NCBI RefSeq assembly: GCF_003581585.1
Contig: NZ_QXIR01000018.1
Span: 39,404 to 103,403, forward strand
Length of the DNA stretch: 64,000 nt
Source of the DNA: Bacillus salacetis
GTDB lineage: Bacteria; Bacillota; Bacilli; Bacillales; Bacillaceae_B
Reading direction: 5' to 3'
In this document: piece after piece, positions 16,258 to 25,434 of the stretch
How positions within the stretch are numbered: position 1 is the first letter of the stretch
How the letters are laid out: each line of letters starts with the position of its first letter
The notes under the pieces: model-generated
Databases searched by the model: none
What the model saw: only the letters and a program-made list of their open reading frames with translations
What the model was told of the DNA's origin: nothing
Program-made: the position numbers and the translations under genes

Positions 16258-18183
16258 TTAACGAAGCAGCCGGAGTCCGTTTAAGATAACAAGTATTGTG
16301 CTCCCCTCATGCCCGATAACCCCCAGGGGCAAGTCAAGAACCTGCAAGAAGTTAGAGGCTATAAGGACTAAGATAACAGATAGTGAAAAAATGATATTTT
16401 GCTTCACTATCCTCTGCATCTTTCTGGATAAGCGTACTGCATCGGCGATTCGTTTCAGATCATTTTTCATAAGGACGATATCTGCTGTTTCAAGTGCTAC
16501 ATCCGTTCCTTCCCCCATCGCTACTCCCACGCTTGCTGCAGCCAGAGCCGGTGCATCATTGATACCGTCGCCAACCATGGCGACCGTTCCATATTGATCA
16601 ATCAGCTTCTTAAGTTCAGTCACTTTTGTTTCTGGAAGGCATTTCGCTATATAGCTATCGACTTCCGCCTCAGCTGCTATTGCTTTAGCGGTATTTTCGC
16701 TGTCTCCTGTCAGCATGACTGTTAAAATACCGTCATCCCGCAATGACGTTAAAGCAGCCTTTGTTTCTTCCCGGATGACATCTTTCAAAGCTATTAAAGC
16801 CTTTATTCCATTATCGTCCGACACAAATACGGTTGTCTTTCCTTCTCCAGCCAGTTGTGCCGCTTTTCCTCCGGCGAAATGGCTTGCATCATCAATCCCC
16901 GCAAAATCTGCTTTTCCTACTTTCCATTCCTTTCCACCGATGAAAGCTCTCACGCCCCACCCTGTCACATCCTCAAGTGAATCAGGCTCGTTCAGTTGCA
17001 GATCCGGATACATCCTTTTCGTGTGTTTTACAATAGCCTGGGCAAGGGGATGGTTCGATTGTTTTTCAATGGCTGCAGTAATGGCCAAAATTTCACATTC
17101 TGAAACGCCTTCTCCTGTGATGATATCAGTAACTTGAGGTCGTCCTTTTGTAAGTGTTCCAGTTTTGTCAAAGGCAATGGCTCGAAGATTGCTCAGGTTT
17201 TCAAGATGCATGCCGCCTTTGAATAATATTCCGTTTCTTGCTCCGTTGGATATGGCAGATAAGGTTGCAGGCATTATCGATGCTACCAAGGCACATGGAG
17301 ACGCAACCACAAGGAGGACCATTGCCCGGTAAAAGGTTTCAGTCCAGCTCCATCCAAGGAGAAAGTGCGGTAGAAACATCATGAGAAGCAAAAAGAGAAG
17401 CACAATTTTTACATAAGTACCTTCGAACTTCTCGATAAAAAGCTGAGAAGGGGATTTCTCACTTTGAGCTGAATGAACAAGGTCAATTATTTTCTGGAAT
17501 AATGTTTCATTGCTCGGTTTTGTAATCTTTACCGTAATGGCACCGTTCAGGTTGACAGTTCCTGCATACACTTCACTTTCCACTGCTTTGCTCACAGGCA
17601 GCGATTCTCCAGAAATGGCAGCTTCATCAATGGTGGAGGAGCCCTTGATTATCTGGCCGTCCGAAGGGATCCTTTCACCCGGTTTGATAAGAATAAGATC
17701 CCCGACTGAAAGGTCGGAAACGTGAATGCGTTCCTCCACTCCGTCTGTTATTCTTAAGGCTTCTTCCGGCTGTAAGTCCATAAGGGATGAGATTTCCCTC
17801 TGGCTTTTATTCAATGTATAGGTCTCTAAAGCACCGCTGATTGCGAAAATGAAAATCAGAATGGCGCCTTCGGTCCAATATCCAATGATGGCAGAACCAA
17901 TTGCAGCAAAGACCATCAGCATTTCTACATTCAATTCATGTTCTGCAATGGTTTCTTCAATGCCTTCCTTTGCTTTGGCAAAGCCTCCGATGACAAAGGC
18001 AAGGAGATAGAACGTAACGGAAGAGGGTGAAGAGACATCTGCCAGCAGCCACCCGAGCAAGATGAAGACCCCGCTGATGAGGGCAGCGATCAGTTCAACA
18101 TGTGGCTTGATTTTTTCTAAATAGGACAGGGATGATTTACTCGAAGGTTCTCTTACAGTCATTGACTTTGCGTGTGAGCTCAT
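16258..18183 (-). CDS. zosA: P1B-type heavy-metal ATPase, ZosA-like
   Basis: 641 residues, AAAGGAG before the ATG. It is a membrane ATPase moving a divalent transition metal. Motifs in order: SGES of the actuator domain (about 191), SPCALVAS in the transport helix (about 295, metal-binding Cys), phosphorylation site DKTGTLTKG (Asp339), SNHPLAQAI of the nucleotide domain, and GDGINDAPALAAA of the hinge. The usual N-terminal CxxC metal-binding domain is absent. Length and layout fit B. subtilis ZosA, a peroxide-induced zinc uptake ATPase, but a cadmium/cobalt exporter of the same subfamily cannot be excluded. No PerR box was seen upstream; a miniature element sits about 130 bp away. Confidence 0.85.
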   Translation of the reverse strand: MSSHAKSMTVREPSSKSSLSYLEKIKPHVELIAALISGVFILLGWLLADVSSPSSVTFYLLAFVIGGFAKAKEGIEETIAEHELNVEMLMVFAAIGSAIIGYWTEGAILIFIFAISGALETYTLNKSQREISSLMDLQPEEALRITDGVEERIHVSDLSVGDLILIKPGERIPSDGQIIKGSSTIDEAAISGESLPVSKAVESEVYAGTVNLNGAITVKITKPSNETLFQKIIDLVHSAQSEKSPSQLFIEKFEGTYVKIVLLFLLLMMFLPHFLLGWSWTETFYRAMVLLVVASPCALVASIMPATLSAISNGARNGILFKGGMHLENLSNLRAIAFDKTGTLTKGRPQVTDIITGEGVSECEILAITAAIEKQSNHPLAQAIVKHTKRMYPDLQLNEPDSLEDVTGWGVRAFIGGKEWKVGKADFAGIDDASHFAGGKAAQLAGEGKTTVFVSDDNGIKALIALKDVIREETKAALTSLRDDGILTVMLTGDSENTAKAIAAEAEVDSYIAKCLPETKVTELKKLIDQYGTVAMVGDGINDAPALAAASVGVAMGEGTDVALETADIVLMKNDLKRIADAVRLSRKMQRIVKQNIIFSLSVILVLIASNFLQVLDLPLGVIGHEGSTILVILNGLRLLR

Positions 18184-18315
18184 TTTCTCTTCTCCTTTTG
18201 GCAGATATTTTGTTTATTTCAGCTGCCGTGCCGGTGCCATGCCTGGCGAATTCCTTTCCTTGCGAACCCAGTACCAAGTCCGGATGCAGCTGCGCGGTCT
18301 TTCCGCTTTTTTAGT
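18184..18315. other. upstream region of the metal ATPase gene
   Basis: Expected to carry the ATPase promoter on the minus strand. No clear PerR, Zur or CzrA site and no ORF was recognised. Confidence 0.4.
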
Positions 18316-18507
18316 GGCTCTTTTCGTAACCTTTGTTGCTATTCAATATAAATTTCAACTACTATCCTGATATATCGTCATAAAAACCCCGGTGAGAAGG
18401 AAAGAAAAGAGCTGCTCGTTCTTTTTTGGGAGTAAAACCTTTGTATACAGGGGAAAAATCCGGCACCTGGGATTTTTCCGAAAGCAACAATATATGCGAA
18501 AACAGCC
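18316..18507 (-). mobile_element. miniature inverted-repeat element, copy 4 (full length)
   Basis: 192 bp, GGCTCTTTTCGTAACCTTTG at the left, TATATGCGAAAACAGCC at the right. The 8-bp flanks TTTTTAGT and TTTTTAAT match at 7 of 8. The interior matches copies 2 and 7 throughout, including the stretch GAAAGAAAAGAGCTGCTCG. Confidence 0.85.
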
Positions 18508-18557
18508 TTTTTAATTGATAACAATAATCAGCTTCATTTCCCCATTAAAACGACGAA

Positions 18558-18585
18558 AGCTGCCACCTTTTTATGGGTGACAGCT
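18558..18585 (-). terminator. hairpin downstream of yfkF
   Basis: Stem AGCTGCCACC / GGTGACAGCT with one internal mismatch and a TTTTTAT loop. Read on the minus strand it is followed by TTCGTCGTTTT. It probably terminates the yfkF transcript. Confidence 0.6.
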
Positions 18586-18671
18586 GTATTGCTGGCAAAG
18601 ACAGAATTGTTCGTATTTGATTGTGTTTAATTCTACCATACAGCTTATGTTTTGGGAAGGAAGATGTGCCT

Positions 18672-19853
18672 TTACTCATGTTGAGGTGATGGATGAGGCC
18701 CCTTTTCTTTTCCGTAAAACATGATTGCCAAGAAAATGACTAAAAGAGTGAAGCTGATTATCATAAAGAAACTGACATTTTCAAACAGCTCAATGAAGAT
18801 TCCGCCCGTATAAGGACCAGCAAGGCTTCCAATGCTGAAGGCGACTCCGCACAGCAAGTTGCCTGTAGGAAGGTACCTGTTTGGCATTAAGTCAGTCATA
18901 TAGCTGATTCCAAGTGAGAATGTAGAACCTACCACCATGCCGGAAATGAAGAGCACGACAGTCAATGCGGGAATGAAAGCTTCCAGGAATCCGGCAGCAG
19001 TAAAACTGATAAAACCAAGTAATAGAATGGTGAGGAGAATTTTCCTTCTTCCATATTTATCACTCAAGATACCAAGCGGCAGCTGAAAAACAATCCCGCC
19101 AATTGCAAACGATGTGAGGAGGATGGACACGCTTGTGACATCAATGCCATTCCTGAGACCATAAACCGGGAAGCTTCCATTCAGTGAGGCTTCCAGGAAA
19201 CCATACCCCAGAGGAGGAAGGAAAGCGACCCAGCCATATTTCGTTGCCTCCTTGAATCTGGACATCGTATTGCGGAATGAGCTTACTTCCATTGTCTGCT
19301 CAGGAAATTCATTTTTTAAGATGAAAAGGAAGACCCAGGCTGCCAGACAAAGTAATGAAGAAACGATGAAAGGGAGGGATTCATTGATTTTAATCAATGG
19401 TGTCATCAATGGGCCTACCGCAAAACCTACACCAAAAAATAGTCCATACAAAGAGATATTCCTTCCCCTTCTATTTTCCGGAGAGAAGGAAGTGATCCAT
19501 GTCTGTGTCCCAAAATGGAGGGCGTGATCGCCTATCCCGATCATCATCCTCAGAACAAACCAGAACCAGAATGATTTCCATAGCGGAAAAAGGGTGAGTG
19601 ACAGAATTACCAGCAAGCCCCCTCCAATAATGATCGGTTTATAGCCGAATTTTCTAAGTGGTTCTTCCATAAACGGTGAGATCAACAATATTCCAATATA
19701 AAGGCCGGCAGCGTTCAGCCCGTTATGTGAGGAGGAAAGTCCGTCTCCTTCGAAAATTACAGCAATCAGAGGCAGCAGCATGCCTTGCGAAAACCCGGAA
19801 ATCGCTACAATACTGATCAGCACCCAAAAGCGGAACTTCATTTGTTTATCCAT
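18672..19853 (-). CDS. yfkF: MFS transporter YfkF
   Basis: 393 residues with about 12 hydrophobic helices, the normal size of a drug/sugar MFS carrier. Signature residues appear in the loop after TM2 (PLRKFGYKP) and again in the second half (GILSDKYGRRKILL), the usual duplicated MFS motif. GGGAGA precedes the ATG. The closest known relative by sequence style and neighbourhood is B. subtilis YfkF, an uncharacterised membrane carrier. Direction is likely export, since many relatives are antiporters, but no substrate can be stated. Confidence 0.88.
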   Translation of the reverse strand: MDKQMKFRFWVLISIVAISGFSQGMLLPLIAVIFEGDGLSSSHNGLNAAGLYIGILLISPFMEEPLRKFGYKPIIIGGGLLVILSLTLFPLWKSFWFWFVLRMMIGIGDHALHFGTQTWITSFSPENRRGRNISLYGLFFGVGFAVGPLMTPLIKINESLPFIVSSLLCLAAWVFLFILKNEFPEQTMEVSSFRNTMSRFKEATKYGWVAFLPPLGYGFLEASLNGSFPVYGLRNGIDVTSVSILLTSFAIGGIVFQLPLGILSDKYGRRKILLTILLLGFISFTAAGFLEAFIPALTVVLFISGMVVGSTFSLGISYMTDLMPNRYLPTGNLLCGVAFSIGSLAGPYTGGIFIELFENVSFFMIISFTLLVIFLAIMFYGKEKGPHPSPQHE

Positions 19854-19969
19854 ATATCTATCTCCCGATGTATTATTTCCCCTATGATGGTATCGTCATT
19901 TCAAAACATTGGCAAGATAAAAGATTATGGAGTAAACTTTTTGACAGGCAATGAGAAGGAGTGATGACT

Positions 19970-20350
19970 ATGGAATTTAAAATGAAAGAAGGCGGATTTG
20001 TAACTGATCTTTCATATGGAGAATTAAATGTATCGGGGAACGAGGAATATGGATTTCGGCCTTATCAGCTGATGGTATCTTCCATTGCAGTATGCAGCGG
20101 GGGAGTTCTCAGGAAAATCCTTGAGAAGCAGAGAATCAACTTTGAGGATATCTCCATCTCAGCGGATGTTACACGGAATGAAGAAAAAGCGAACAGAATT
20201 GAAAAAATCGCTTTGCATTTTACTATTAAAGGTACGAATTTGAACGAAGAAAAAATTCGTAAGGCGATGGAGCTGACAAGGAAGAACTGTTCTATGGTGC
20301 AATCGGTCAGCGGGAGTATGGAAATCGAAGAAACATTTGAATTAAGATGA
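19970..20350 (+). CDS. OsmC-family protein
   Basis: 126 residues from the ATG of MEFKMKEGGF, with GAAGGAG upstream; the earlier GTG overlaps the ribosome binding site. OsmC/Ohr proteins are homodimeric, cytosolic and reduce organic hydroperoxides using two cysteines. Here one cysteine is in the helix VSSIAVCSGGVLRKILEK and the second near the C-terminus in TRKNCSMVQS, the expected pair. This short form belongs to the general OsmC group rather than Ohr. It stands alone, convergent with a stress protein. Confidence 0.85.
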   Translation: MEFKMKEGGFVTDLSYGELNVSGNEEYGFRPYQLMVSSIAVCSGGVLRKILEKQRINFEDISISADVTRNEEKANRIEKIALHFTIKGTNLNEEKIRKAMELTRKNCSMVQSVSGSMEIEETFELR

Positions 20351-20361
20351 CGTAACACATC

Positions 20362-20397
20362 AAAAGCGCTAAGAGGCACAGCCCTTTTAGCGCTTTT
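20362..20397. terminator. bidirectional terminator between osmC-like gene and 20418-20837
   Basis: Stem around AAAAGCGCTAAGAGG and CCCTTTTAGCGCTTTT, T-rich on both sides. Nearly the same stem sequence recurs at 31786-31820. Confidence 0.85.
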
Positions 20398-20417
20398 AAT
20401 GTATGAATGTAAATATT

Positions 20418-20837
20418 CTAAAGGCTCAGTTCCTGTGGTTCTTTTCCTGCTCTTTCAAAGTAAAGGATGGTTTTGGGTGTAAGCCTGAGCAGCATATATT
20501 CCGGGTCGTCGGGAGAAGTGATCCACGGCTTAAGATGGTCATTCCAAAACTTGTTCTTCAATTCCTGGGAATTTTCCAGTTCAGCAGCAGCTTCAATTTC
20601 CACATAGTGCTCATGATTGTTATCCCGGTCGAATCCAAGCAGGATATGGACTTTAGGGTTCTGGGCAATATCCTCTGCCTTGTGGGCATGCTGGTTAGTG
20701 GCAGTGAATAAAGTCAGTCCTTCGTTATAAAACATCATGAAACGTGAGTATGGCTGGTTGTTCCTTATTGTTGCCAGTGTCCCGATTTTATGATTGGTGA
20801 ACAACTCTACTATTTTGTCTTTTAATGTTTCGGACAT
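20418..20837 (-). CDS. pyridoxamine 5'-phosphate oxidase-like general stress protein
   Basis: 139 residues, AAGGAGG before the ATG. The sequence KIGTLATIRNNQPYSRFMMF is the opening of the split-barrel flavin-binding fold. HILLGFDRD and the C-terminal TPKTILYFERAG follow the small PNPOx-like stress-protein group that includes B. subtilis YdaG. These bind FMN or F420-type cofactors; a physiological substrate is not established. The sigma-B control known for some relatives could not be seen here. Confidence 0.85.
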   Translation of the reverse strand: MSETLKDKIVELFTNHKIGTLATIRNNQPYSRFMMFYNEGLTLFTATNQHAHKAEDIAQNPKVHILLGFDRDNNHEHYVEIEAAAELENSQELKNKFWNDHLKPWITSPDDPEYMLLRLTPKTILYFERAGKEPQELSL

Positions 20838-20931
20838 TTTTTTAACCTCCTTATATTTATGATATTAATCTGTGTTATAGGAGATTGTTTTAATCAAGCT
20901 TTTACGGAACCAGATGAAATTATACAAAAAT

Positions 20932-20959
20932 AAGGAGAAAGCCAATGAGCTTTCTCCTT
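20932..20959. other. hairpin in a divergent intergenic region
   Basis: 11-bp stem AAGGAGAAAGC / GCTTTCTCCTT with a short loop, followed on the plus strand by TTGTTTC. It lies between two divergent genes, where no annotated transcript should end. It may end an unannotated small transcript or be a regulatory structure. Confidence 0.45.
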
Positions 20960-21141
20960 GTTTCAGGGAATTAAAATCTGTTCACCGGATGGACCGGCGG
21001 GTTAAGAATGATTATAGTTATTAAATGAATTTTGCAAATATTCAATTTATAATAGGATAATTTTTTGAAAAAGAAAGGATAACTACGATGACAACGGAAA
21101 AACTATGGGAGACAAACATAAGCAAGAAAGGAGCTTACTGC

Positions 21142-22011
21142 ATGAAACTCTTACGCATCGTACTTATGATGTTCTTAATTTCATTTATGATAATGCCGTC
21201 AGTTTCGGCGGAAAAGCAGGAAGAAAAAAAGCAGGAGCCGAAACAGGAAAAGATTCAGAAGAAAGATGAAGGTAAGACTGAAGAAAAGCCATCTGAACCT
21301 AAAGTGAACATTCCATCTTCAGTATTGAATATCGCCAAGGAGAATACGTATCCTAATCCGACACAGGATCTGCCTTATCTTCAGCCAAGCGACTTGACTG
21401 CTGAGCTGATTGAAACATCCAACGTCAAAATTGAAAATCCCAACCTAATCCGTATGTTCAATGAGTCGAACATGAATAAATCCCCATTTGCAATTGGATT
21501 AAGAGCGACGATCTATATGGGGGAATGGCCGCTGAATTATGAGTCGACTGAAACAGCACCGAACTGGGAGTATCAAAAAATCAATACCAATTACTTCGAT
21601 AACCGGGGCGGCAACCAAAATTATCAAATCCACTATGTACAGGAATCACAGAAGACAATTAAAGGCGGGCTGACAGCAAAAGTGCCCCATTCAGATGACG
21701 TTCAAAAAATGATGCTCTTAAAAGCAATGGAAAACACTGAACTCCCTCTTTCCTTCCAAACAATAGTAGGAGCAGGAACAAAAAAAGATCATGTGTACAA
21801 TATTTCGCCGAAGCGTCTGGGCTATTTATATGGATATGCACCTGCCGTAAACGAAAAAGGAAAAGTAACATACGGAGAAGTGTATCTGGTCATGAAAGGA
21901 TCAAAACGTTCCATAGTTGTCAAAAACGTTACCTCCCAAGGGATAGGCGCATGGATCCCGGTTCAGGATCATGTATCTTTCGGATTCATTACGGCTGACA
22001 AACCAAGATAG
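21142..22011 (+). CDS. yfkD: YfkD-family exported protein
   Basis: 289 residues from ATG 21142 with AAAGGAG 9-10 bases upstream; the in-frame ATG 54 bases earlier lacks a site. It has a typical signal peptide (MKLLRIVLMMFLISFMIMPS ending VSA-E), then a Lys/Glu/Gln-rich linker and a globular region without cysteines. It corresponds to B. subtilis YfkD, a secreted or cell-wall-side protein of unknown function. It is monocistronic, with its own terminator. Confidence 0.85.
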   Translation: MKLLRIVLMMFLISFMIMPSVSAEKQEEKKQEPKQEKIQKKDEGKTEEKPSEPKVNIPSSVLNIAKENTYPNPTQDLPYLQPSDLTAELIETSNVKIENPNLIRMFNESNMNKSPFAIGLRATIYMGEWPLNYESTETAPNWEYQKINTNYFDNRGGNQNYQIHYVQESQKTIKGGLTAKVPHSDDVQKMMLLKAMENTELPLSFQTIVGAGTKKDHVYNISPKRLGYLYGYAPAVNEKGKVTYGEVYLVMKGSKRSIVVKNVTSQGIGAWIPVQDHVSFGFITADKPR

Positions 22012-22020
22012 GAAAAGAAA

Positions 22021-22058
22021 ACACTGATCTCAATATAAAAATTGGGATCAGTTTTTTT
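22021..22058 (+). terminator. terminator of yfkD
   Basis: Stem ACTGATCTCAAT / ATTGGGATCAGT followed by seven Ts. Confidence 0.9.
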
Positions 22059-22154
22059 CTTTACTTTGGAGGTCTTAGGCGGCATGCAAGCTTGTTATTT
22101 ACAGCAGAATTCGGTACGATGATAGAGGAAATTTCAATCAAAGGAGCGAACACA

Positions 22155-22331
22155 TTGGGTAAAGCTGCAAGCAACAGAGATGACCAGGTGTTATATTTGA
22201 AACAAAGACTGAACATGTTTCTTGAAGTCATTGAATCAATTGACCCTGAAACAACAGAATTAGAAGACATTGACAGATTGATTCAAATGATAGACGATTT
22301 AGAAATGAAGGTTGATCAGTTCAAAAAATAA
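22155..22331 (+). CDS. SE1561-family small protein
   Basis: 58 residues from a TTG at 22155, chosen for AAAGGAG at 22140-22146. Longer frames from an ATG at 22092 lack a binding site. The sequence (DDQVLYLKQRLNMFLEVIES then DPETTELEDIDRLIQMIDDL) is fully helical and acidic and matches the short conserved Firmicutes family annotated as SE1561. No function is known. A terminator follows immediately. Confidence 0.75.
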   Translation: MGKAASNRDDQVLYLKQRLNMFLEVIESIDPETTELEDIDRLIQMIDDLEMKVDQFKK

Positions 22332-22354
22332 GGGCCTTTAGGGGCTCTTTTTTT
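22330..22354 (+). terminator. terminator of the SE1561-family gene
   Basis: Short G+C hairpin (AGGGCC...GGGCTCT, with G-T pairs) and seven Ts, overlapping the stop codon. Confidence 0.75.
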
Positions 22355-22565
22355 AGGTTGTCCGTATAGTGGACTGCTTTTGCTTTCGGAAACATTTGAA
22401 AATCCGGATTTCCCCCGGGCGCAGGGGAATCTGTCTTTGAATAGTAAGAGTACATTATAATCCCGGCTTCATTTTAAAACAGCGCCAAAGCAGGGAATGG
22501 GGAACGAATTCTTTTCTTCCTGTGATGTCAGGGTTTCATATTAATACATACGGGAGAGACGGTTG

Positions 22566-23015
22566 ATGAATATTTCTATCATTGCGGCAGAGGACGCAGA
22601 AGCGGCGAAGGGAATCGTCCTGCAGGGGTTCAAGGAGCGTTTTGGAGTCATCATTGACGGGTTGAATCCCGATCTGGATGATATTATGACCTATTATAAG
22701 GGTGAGAATTTATTCTATGTAGGGAAATACCAGGGGGATTTGATTGCAACCGGGGGTCTTTTGAGCGAATCACCAACGGAATACCGCGTTGTCAGAATGT
22801 CGGTGTCGGCCAGATATCGGAGCTTGGGATTAGGGAAGCAGATGCTGTTGTTCTTAGAACAAGAAGCGCGAAAAAGAAATGCAGCAAGCATGGTCTTGGA
22901 AACAAATCAAGAATGGTCAGATGCAATTAACTTCTATAAAAGAAATGGTTATGAAGCCTTCCAGATAGAAGCTGATAGAATCCATTTCAGAAAAATTTTC
23001 AGCCCTGGACTGTAA
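22566..23015 (+). CDS. GNAT-family N-acetyltransferase
   Basis: 149 residues from ATG 22566 with GGGAGA 8 bases upstream. The acetyl-CoA pyrophosphate-binding motif is clear: VSARYRSLGLGKQML (RxxGxG/A type). The C-terminal motif B block WSDAINFYKRNGYEAFQ is also present. It is a single-domain GNAT enzyme that transfers acetyl from acetyl-CoA to an unknown amine acceptor. It is monocistronic. Confidence 0.88.
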   Translation: MNISIIAAEDAEAAKGIVLQGFKERFGVIIDGLNPDLDDIMTYYKGENLFYVGKYQGDLIATGGLLSESPTEYRVVRMSVSARYRSLGLGKQMLLFLEQEARKRNAASMVLETNQEWSDAINFYKRNGYEAFQIEADRIHFRKIFSPGL

Positions 23016-23039
23016 TCGTTTACAGTCTGGTCTTTTTTT
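23008..23039 (+). terminator. terminator of the acetyltransferase gene
   Basis: Stem GACTGTAA / TTACAGTC overlapping the stop codon, then TGGTC and seven Ts. Confidence 0.85.
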
Positions 23040-23133
23040 CTTCTAAGTATAGGAGTATAATGAATTGTGAAAAATTCAAAATTTTATTATACACAAATAG
23101 ACATAGAAATATCAGTGGGAGAAGGGGAAACTC

Positions 23134-24690
23134 ATGAATATGAAAAACTTGCAGGAAAGCATGTACCAGCTTATTGTTGAAACTTCGACGAACTTACCTA
23201 AAGATGTCCGGAGAGCGATTAAAACGGCGAAAGAGAGAGAAAGTGCTGGAACCCGTTCTGCGATGAGTCTGGCGACGATTTCCAATAACATCAAAATGGC
23301 TGATGATAATGTTTCGCCGATCTGTCAGGATACAGGACTGCCAACATTTAAGATCAAGACTCCTGTCGGGGTAAATCAATTAGAAATCCAAGAGGCCATC
23401 TATACTGCCATGCAGCAGGCAACAAAGGATGGGAAACTGCGTCCAAATTCAGTCGATTCCCTCACAGGTGAAAACAGCGGCGATAATCTCGGGCTGGGTA
23501 CGCCGGTCATTAAATTTGAACAGTGGGAAGAAGATTATATTGATGCCCGCCTGATCCTTAAAGGTGGCGGTTGTGAAAATAAAAATATCCAATATAGTCT
23601 GCCATGTGAACTGGAAGGGCTTGGCCGTGCTGGACGCGACCTTGACGGTATCCGAAAATGTATCATGCATTCAGTCTACCAGGCTCAGGGGCAGGGCTGC
23701 TCAGCTGGATTCATCGGGGTTGGAATCGGTGGTGACCGCTCGTCTGGTTATGACTTGGCAAAGCAGCAGCTATTCCGTTCCGTAGACGATGTCAACAGCC
23801 ACGAGGATCTTCGCAAGTTAGAGGAATATGTTATGGAACATGCCAATGAACTGGGCATCGGGACGATGGGATTCGGCGGAGAGACAACTCTTCTGGGCTG
23901 TAAGGTAGGAGTCATGAACCGTATTCCAGCGAGTTTCTTCGTATCAGTAGCCTACAACTGCTGGGCATTCAGAAGGTTGGGCTTTAAGCTTGATGCGGCG
24001 ACTGGGGCAGTTCAAGAGTGGCTGTATCAGGAAGGCGAGCTTGTGGATCTTTCAGCAAGTTCTGCACAACAAGAAACGGCTGCAGCCGCTGAAGGGGATA
24101 TTGATGCCGAGGTTATTACACTTAACGCACCAATTACCGAAGAGAAAATCCGCAGCCTCAAGGTCGGAGATGTTGTCCGCATTGACGGAAGGATGTACAC
24201 AGGAAGAGACGCGATTCATAAGCATCTCTCCGATCACGAGTCACCGGTTGATCTTGATGGACAAATCATTTACCATTGCGGACCTGTAATGATGAAGGAT
24301 GAGGATGGCAGGTGGCATGTTAAAGCAGCGGGGCCGACGACCTCAATTCGTGAAGAACCATATCAGGGCGATATCATGAAAAAATTCGGTATCCGCGCCG
24401 TTATCGGAAAAGGCGGAATGGGTCCCAAAACCTTGGAAGCCCTTGGTGAACATGGAGGAGTCTACTTAAACGCTATCGGCGGAGCTGCACAATACTATGC
24501 AGACTGCATTAAATCAGTGGAAGGCGTCAACTTCATGGAATTCGGAATTCCAGAAGCGATGTGGCACTTGGAAGTAGAAGGCTTTACAGCAGTTGTGACC
24601 ATGGATTCCAATGGGAACAGCCTTCATAAGGATGTCGATAAATCATCTCTTGAAAAGCTTGCGCAATTCAAAGAGAAGGTCTTCAATTAA
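23134..24690 (+). CDS. fumA: class I (iron-sulfur) fumarate hydratase
   Basis: 518 residues, AAGGGG 6 bases before the ATG. It interconverts fumarate and (S)-malate in the TCA cycle using an oxygen-sensitive [4Fe-4S] cluster. Cluster cysteines are visible at 64 (SPICQDTGLP), 189 (GQGCSAGF) and 276 (SVAYNCWAF), the spacing typical of the alpha part of this class. The beta part follows (from about 330) with the swivelling domain motif GGMGPKTLEALGEHGGVYLN. B. subtilis uses the unrelated class II FumC, so this is a difference from that species. Monocistronic with a strong terminator. Confidence 0.94.
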   Translation: MNMKNLQESMYQLIVETSTNLPKDVRRAIKTAKERESAGTRSAMSLATISNNIKMADDNVSPICQDTGLPTFKIKTPVGVNQLEIQEAIYTAMQQATKDGKLRPNSVDSLTGENSGDNLGLGTPVIKFEQWEEDYIDARLILKGGGCENKNIQYSLPCELEGLGRAGRDLDGIRKCIMHSVYQAQGQGCSAGFIGVGIGGDRSSGYDLAKQQLFRSVDDVNSHEDLRKLEEYVMEHANELGIGTMGFGGETTLLGCKVGVMNRIPASFFVSVAYNCWAFRRLGFKLDAATGAVQEWLYQEGELVDLSASSAQQETAAAAEGDIDAEVITLNAPITEEKIRSLKVGDVVRIDGRMYTGRDAIHKHLSDHESPVDLDGQIIYHCGPVMMKDEDGRWHVKAAGPTTSIREEPYQGDIMKKFGIRAVIGKGGMGPKTLEALGEHGGVYLNAIGGAAQYYADCIKSVEGVNFMEFGIPEAMWHLEVEGFTAVVTMDSNGNSLHKDVDKSSLEKLAQFKEKVFN

Positions 24691-24715
24691 ATAAGCGTTT
24701 TAGCTTTTAGTTTGG

Positions 24716-24741
24716 CCGCTGCCTTTTGGCAGCGGTTTTTT
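24716..24741 (+). terminator. terminator of the fumarase gene
   Basis: 8-bp G+C-rich stem CCGCTGCC / GGCAGCGG, TTTT loop, then six Ts. Confidence 0.9.
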
Positions 24742-24913
24742 GATTTCTGAGAACAAAATGGAAATCCATGTGCAGCCTTTGATGCGGTGGACATCATAAG
24801 TGAAAAACTCAAAATGTTTCCGGCCGCATGATCACTTGTAGACCTTGCAGCCGGAAAGAATAACGTTAAATGGTTAAAATGAGAATCCACCTCCTCACAA
24901 CGGGTCTTTGAGC
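24742..24913. other. non-coding flank of the tandem repeat array
   Basis: No credible ORF. GAGAATCCACC near 24880 and GGTGGTTCTC near 24920 form an inverted repeat bridging into the first partial repeat unit. Confidence 0.4.
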
Positions 24914-25434
24914 ATTCCGGTGGTTCTCCAGAAATGAATCGGCCGCGTCAAAAGGGACCAATGAATGCACCGATTAGTCTTCAGAAGGAAATCGACCGTA
25001 TCAAAAGGGACCAATGAATGCACCGATTGGTTTCCAGAAGGGAATCAACCGCGTCAAAAGCGACCAATGAATGCACCGATTAGTCTTCAGAAGGAAATCG
25101 GCCGCATCAAAAGGGACCAATGAATGCACCGATTAGTCTTCAGAAGGAAATCGACCGTATCAAAAGGGACCAATGAATGCACCGATTGGTTTCCAGAAGG
25201 GAATCAACCGCGTCAAAAGCGACCAATGAATGCACCGATTAGTCTTCAGAAGGAAATCGGCCGCGTCAAAAGGGACCAATGAATGCATCGATTGATCTTC
25301 AGAAGGAAATCGGCCGCGTCAAAAGGGACCAATGAATGCACCGATTGGTTTCCACAAGGAAATCGACCACATCAAAGGGGACCAATAAATGCACAGGTGG
25401 TTCTCCAGAAATGAATCCGGCCGCGTCAAAAGCT
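24914..25434. repeat. tandem array of a 53-bp repeat
   Basis: Units beginning GACCAATGAATGCACC start at 24956, 25009, 25062, 25115, 25168, 25221, 25274, 25327 and 25380, an exact 53-bp period. Degenerate partial units on both flanks share GGTGGTTCTCCAGAAATGAA. Units 1-3 and 4-6 are nearly identical as trios, showing a 159-bp duplication. In some units ACCAAT and ATTGGT form a small inverted repeat. 53 is not a multiple of three and stops interrupt all frames, so it is not a protein repeat. All of the unit is conserved, so it is not CRISPR. Confidence 0.95.

Noticed and set aside
16258..18315. PerR box controlling the ZosA-like ATPase
   Set aside because: B. subtilis zosA is PerR-controlled, but I saw no TTATAATNATTATAA-like site in the upstream region; only the perR promoter has one.
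24956..25433. CRISPR array
   Set aside because: The period is regular, but every base of the unit is conserved. There are no unique spacers and no cas genes nearby.
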